DNA of 37,411 nucleotides from Pseudomonadota bacterium (lineage in GTDB: Bacteria; Myxococcota_A; UBA796; SXON01), in the NCBI GenBank assembly GCA_005778355.1, contig SXON01000013.1:1-37411 (forward strand), read 5' to 3'. The notes under the pieces are model-generated. The model searched no databases, was not told the DNA's origin, and saw only the letters and a program-made list of their open reading frames with translations. The stretch's first letter is position 1. Each line of letters starts with the position of its first letter. This document shows, piece by piece, positions 33,887 through 37,411 of this stretch. Made by a program: the position numbers and the translations under genes.

Positions 33887-36800
33887 ATGCTGGTCGTCGC
33901 CTCGCTCCTCGCTGTCGCGACACCGGCGCTGGCCGACCCCGGCGACTTCGGCGACGCCACCACGCTCGGCCCCGATCTCCCCGGCGGCCTCTCCGGCGGC
34001 GGCTGGAGCGACGCCATCCCGCTGGAGCTCCCCCCGGCGCCTCGCGGGCTCGTCCCCGAGCTAGCGATCGTCATCGACTTCCAGGCGCCCGACGGCTGGC
34101 TCGGTCACTCCATGGCGCTCGGCGGTTTCTCGCGGCTCGAACTGCGCTCGCCCACCGGCGGCGTGCCCTGGATGGACGGGAGTGACGACGCCTACGTCGA
34201 CGGGCAACGCCTCTACGACACCCTCGCCTCGGCCTCGTGGACGGTCTACCGCGCCGAGCAGGACGACCGCCGGGACTTCACCTTCGACGCGTCCACCAAC
34301 ACCTGGACGGCCACGCGCGACGGCTGGACCTGGACCTGGGGCAGCACGTCGGCGACCACCTGCGCCGTGGAGCGGCAGGACGAGGACGCGAGCTGGGACT
34401 GTGCCACCGACTTCGGCGGTGACGACCTCGCGGCCGACGAGACGACGGCGTGGCTCCTGTCGCGCGTGGAAGACCCCTTCGGCAACACCATCGAGTACGC
34501 GTACACCACGGGCAGCGGCAGCGTGGCGAGCTTCTACGAGGGCGCGGCCACCCACGCCCTGGAGCACGTGCCGGCGAGCATCCTCTACGCGGCCGGCTAC
34601 CACCGTGTCGATTTCGGCTGGGAGGCCCGTCCCGACACGCCCACGTCGGCACGCTCGGGCGTGCTGCGCGCCTCGCCCCTCCGCCTCGCAGGCATCGACA
34701 TCACCAGCAACGTGGGCGGCATCGAGGCCGGTCGCGACGCTGACGCGGCGGGCGCGAGCTACGCCATCGCCTACGCCGACGCCGACGCGGTGGCCTGCGA
34801 GGGCGAGAGCGCGTTGGAGCTCGCGGCGGCGTCCGCCTCGGGGCTGAGCCTCGTCCACCGGGTGATCCGCCTGCCCGATGGCGCCGAGTGGACCGGGAGC
34901 AACGGGCGCGCGCTGCGTTGCATCGAGCGATCCAGCAGCGAGGCCAGCTTCGCGCTCGCGACCGCCAGCCCCTTCTCCGGGGCGCACGTCTACGCGCCCA
35001 CGCTATTTTCCCACCGCCACGCCTCCTCCCCCACGTGGCCCTCGAGCACCCACCTCGCCGCCAGCCTCGACGGCGACGCGCTCGCCGACCTGCTCCACTT
35101 CTCGAGCCAGTGCCAGGGCGGTGGTGCCCCCGGCGCGCGCGAACAGGTGAGCGGCTGCGCGGCGGAGTGGCAGTACTTCCGCAACGACGGGGGCCTGTTC
35201 ACCGAGGCCACCAGCGACCCGTCCACCCCGGCCGCGGCCGGCTGGCTCGCCGCCAACGTGGACGGTTCCTTCCTGGACGACGGCGGCGCGTGGGTCATGC
35301 TCGACCTCGGTCGTGACGGCATCGACGACGCGATCGTCGCGACGACCGCCGTGGGCGACGACCGCGCCGACGGCGTGATCCTCTCCGCCGATGCCTACCT
35401 GGCGTGGCTGGAAGACGAGGCGCTCGACCTCGATCCCCTCGACGAGGGCGCCGGCGGTGAGCTGTTGCGACACGGCCAGTGGGCCGACATCGATGGCGAC
35501 GGCCTCGTCGACCTGGTGCTGCCACCGCACGAGCACCTCTCCGCGCTCGAGCTCCTCGACGGCGCCGAGGGCATCACCACTTGGGTGCGCAACACCGGCG
35601 AGGCGCCCTACCTCGACGTGGCGGAGTGGATGCCCCTCTCCACGCCCCTGGAGGCCGAGGAGGCGGCGCTGCCCGCGGACTGGCAGGCGGTGCTCGCCGC
35701 CTGCGACGACAGCACCGGCGACGCGAGCACGGTGCCACCCGCGGCCTTCGGGCCGGGCGTGGAGAGCTGCCCGGATCCGCTCCTGGACCCCGAGGGCTGG
35801 CTGGCTTGCCTCGAGGCGGCGGTGACGTCGATGCGCTACACCGGCCTCGAGTATGCCAGCCACGCCGAGTACGTGGCCGGGCAGGCCCGCTGGGGCGACT
35901 ACAATGGCGACGGCGTGGCCGACGTGGCCTACGCGCTCTGGGGTTGCTGGAACGTCCCGAGCGTGCTGGACGCCGACGCCTCCCCCATCGGCGACGCCTA
36001 CTCCGCCGTGTTCCACGGCGACGGGCAGGGGGGGTTCCTCGACTCGGGCACCACCCTCGGCGCGCCGTTCTTGTCCTGGTACAGCGACGCCCTCCCCACG
36101 TGGTCGGAGGAAGAGCAGGCCGACTGGTTCGTCGGCAACCAACCGGCGCAGACCGCCTCTGCCTTCGGGGCCGCCGACCTCGCGCGGAGCGGTCGGGGCG
36201 GGCTCTTGCTCGCTGATGGCACCGGGAGCTACAGCGGCGTGGAAGAACGGGCCTACCTCGGTCTCCCTCTTGGCCACGCCGGGAGCGGCGCGAGCCTGCC
36301 GGCGGCGGTGCTCTCGCTCTCGCTCGCGACGGATGCCTACGACCAGCTTCTCGGCGACTGGGATGGCGATGGTTTCACCGACTCGCTCGTGGTCGGCCGC
36401 CCCGGCGCACCGGTGCCCCCCGAGGAAGGGCTGCACCTCGGCAGCCTCGACAGCGCCCGCTGGCGACCCACCGCCATCCACGGCCCCTGGGGCGGGGTCA
36501 CGCGGCTCGAGTACTCGGTCACCACCGAGGCGGTCGAGGACCACCCGCGCCTGGCGCGCGCGGTCGACGTCATCGCCGCCGTGGAAGATCAGGCCGGGCG
36601 GGCCGAGTTCAGCTACGAGGGCGGCCTCACCTGGGGCGCGGAGGGCCGCTTCATGGGCTTCCGCGACGCCCGGGTGTCGCGCGAGCCCGGGCTCTCCGTG
36701 GTGGCCCGCTTCGTGCAGGCGCCCTGGGGCCGAGGGAAGCTCGCCTACCGTGCCACCTACCGGGCCGACAGCACCCTCGCCGGGCTCGTGCACCACCGCT

Positions 36801-37411
36801 ACGCGGCCGAGTCCTGGTCCGCCCAGAGCTGGGACGTCGACGCGCCCTTCTGGAACCCGCTTGCCCACCAGTGCAGCGTGGAGGTGGGCCCCGGCGGCGG
36901 CTGGCCGGTGTCGCAGTCGGTGGCGGTCGAGGAGCTGGTGGCTCGCTGCGAGGAGGAGGGCATCGTGGGCGCGGTCGCGACCGACGGTCGCTACCAGGAC
37001 GCGATGGGCTGGACCTTCGGCACCTACAGCACCGCCGTGGCCGTGGGCTTCCAGGCGCAGGCGTGGACGCTCGAGTCGAGCGCCGACCTGGAGGCCCCAT
37101 CCGTGGCCTACGGCTGCGACGCGGGCTGCGACTGGGCTGGACCCGGCCCCTCCCTCGGCTTCGCGGGCGCGACGCCTGCCGTCGAGGGCAGCCTGCCCTC
37201 GGCGGTGGTCACGCCGATGGGCGCGACCGTGCCCTTCGACAACGGGTCGCCCATCACGGTCACCCGCGCTCGCACGCGCGCCTGGGAGTACGGCACCAAC
37301 CAGCGGTCGAGCCTGGTGATGGACTGGCGCGACCCCGGCGAGCCGACGGACGGCACCATCGAGGTGCTCACCTACGACGCCAGCGACCGCCTCGTGGGCA
37401 GCACGCTCTTC
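33887..37411 (+). CDS. SpvB/TcdB-middle-domain giant protein, 5' part
   Basis: Open for 1,175 codons to the right edge; the 3' end lies outside. Signal peptide MLVVASLLAVATPALA, then DPGDF. Residues about 45-95 resemble the SpvB/Tc-toxin B opening (ELPPAPRGLVPELAIVIDFQ...GWLGHSMALGGFSRLEL). VCBS/FG-GAP loops occur at about 393-404 (LDGDALADLLHF), 530-545 (ADIDGDGLVDLVLP), 667-680 (GDYNGDGVADVAYAL) and 822-835 (GDWDGDGFTDSLVVG). From about 865 it matches the TcdB middle region: WGGVTRLEYSVT, then AEFSYEGGLTWGAEGRFMGFRDARV. In known proteins this is followed by Rhs/YD repeats that form a cocoon around a C-terminal toxin; whether that holds here cannot be seen. A Sec-type signal instead of a T6SS or Tc context suggests export to the surface or medium. 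No Shine-Dalgarno sequence is evident. Confidence 0.85.
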   Translation, partial: MLVVASLLAVATPALADPGDFGDATTLGPDLPGGLSGGGWSDAIPLELPPAPRGLVPELAIVIDFQAPDGWLGHSMALGGFSRLELRSPTGGVPWMDGSDDAYVDGQRLYDTLASASWTVYRAEQDDRRDFTFDASTNTWTATRDGWTWTWGSTSATTCAVERQDEDASWDCATDFGGDDLAADETTAWLLSRVEDPFGNTIEYAYTTGSGSVASFYEGAATHALEHVPASILYAAGYHRVDFGWEARPDTPTSARSGVLRASPLRLAGIDITSNVGGIEAGRDADAAGASYAIAYADADAVACEGESALELAAASASGLSLVHRVIRLPDGAEWTGSNGRALRCIERSSSEASFALATASPFSGAHVYAPTLFSHRHASSPTWPSSTHLAASLDGDALADLLHFSSQCQGGGAPGAREQVSGCAAEWQYFRNDGGLFTEATSDPSTPAAAGWLAANVDGSFLDDGGAWVMLDLGRDGIDDAIVATTAVGDDRADGVILSADAYLAWLEDEALDLDPLDEGAGGELLRHGQWADIDGDGLVDLVLPPHEHLSALELLDGAEGITTWVRNTGEAPYLDVAEWMPLSTPLEAEEAALPADWQAVLAACDDSTGDASTVPPAAFGPGVESCPDPLLDPEGWLACLEAAVTSMRYTGLEYASHAEYVAGQARWGDYNGDGVADVAYALWGCWNVPSVLDADASPIGDAYSAVFHGDGQGGFLDSGTTLGAPFLSWYSDALPTWSEEEQADWFVGNQPAQTASAFGAADLARSGRGGLLLADGTGSYSGVEERAYLGLPLGHAGSGASLPAAVLSLSLATDAYDQLLGDWDGDGFTDSLVVGRPGAPVPPEEGLHLGSLDSARWRPTAIHGPWGGVTRLEYSVTTEAVEDHPRLARAVDVIAAVEDQAGRAEFSYEGGLTWGAEGRFMGFRDARVSREPGLSVVARFVQAPWGRGKLAYRATYRADSTLAGLVHHRYAAESWSAQSWDVDAPFWNPLAHQCSVEVGPGGGWPVSQSVAVEELVARCEEEGIVGAVATDGRYQDAMGWTFGTYSTAVAVGFQAQAWTLESSADLEAPSVAYGCDAGCDWAGPGPSLGFAGATPAVEGSLPSAVVTPMGATVPFDNGSPITVTRARTRAWEYGTNQRSSLVMDWRDPGEPTDGTIEVLTYDASDRLVGSTLF

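Overview
The window is very GC-rich DNA, dense in genes, and looks like the chromosome of a predatory or social delta-type bacterium (Myxococcota or a relative). This is an inference from content: many secreted or lipid-anchored beta-propeller proteins with DxDGDGxxD (FG-GAP/VCBS) repeats, MopE-type metal-binding motifs behind long D/S/T/G linkers, HEAT- and TPR-repeat proteins, a YHYH lipoprotein, an arylsulfotransferase-like protein and an SpvB/TcdB-type giant protein. No tRNA, rRNA or CRISPR array was recognised.

Layout. 2-520: 3' end of an FG-GAP protein. 530-3951 (minus): SUKH-TPR-HEAT protein followed by a C2-like lipoprotein. 4016-7773: a two-gene minus-strand module (arylsulfotransferase-like protein plus seven-blade FG-GAP lipoprotein) bounded by two 46-bp direct repeats. 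7801-8715: a predicted outer-membrane barrel protein. 8832-11208: a decayed IS21-family element that has landed in an IS630-family transposase remnant (11214-11741). 11797-14530 (minus): YHYH lipoprotein, HEAT-repeat protein and LpxL-type acyltransferase. 14665-23692 (plus): a complete tripartite efflux operon with one membrane fusion lipoprotein, two different RND pumps and a TolC-type channel, all overlapping or within 3 nt. 23697-30630 (minus): a three-gene set (a 1,215-residue BNR/sortilin-like protein and two tandem duplicated MopE/FG-GAP lipoproteins) joined by GTGA overlaps. 30996-31379 (minus): an orphan MNT-type nucleotidyltransferase. 31462-33379 (plus): three overlapping small lipoproteins and a TfoX N-domain protein. 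33380-33886: a repeat-rich spacer. 33887-37411: 5' part of a giant SpvB/TcdB-middle-domain (probably Rhs/YD-repeat) protein that runs off the right edge.

The most interesting signal is that two large secreted-protein genes (ATG at 7623 and at 30677, minus strand) each have a poly-C tract 9-10 nt after a well-placed ATG and ribosome-binding site, and in both cases the tract length puts the ATG out of frame with an otherwise excellent signal peptide. One C fewer (7607-7613) or one C more (30662-30670) restores the frame. This is the architecture of phase-variable (contingency) surface genes, but homopolymer sequencing error is a serious alternative. The 46-bp repeats flanking the first of these genes, with a base-pair-preserving difference in an adjoining hairpin, the mosaic tandem FG-GAP paralogs and the tandem repeats just upstream of the giant gene fit a broader picture of variable surface proteins.

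A second consistent trait is a set of seven lipoproteins whose signal peptides are only 6-8 residues long and lack any positive charge (for example MIFLLAC and MLLLLFAC).
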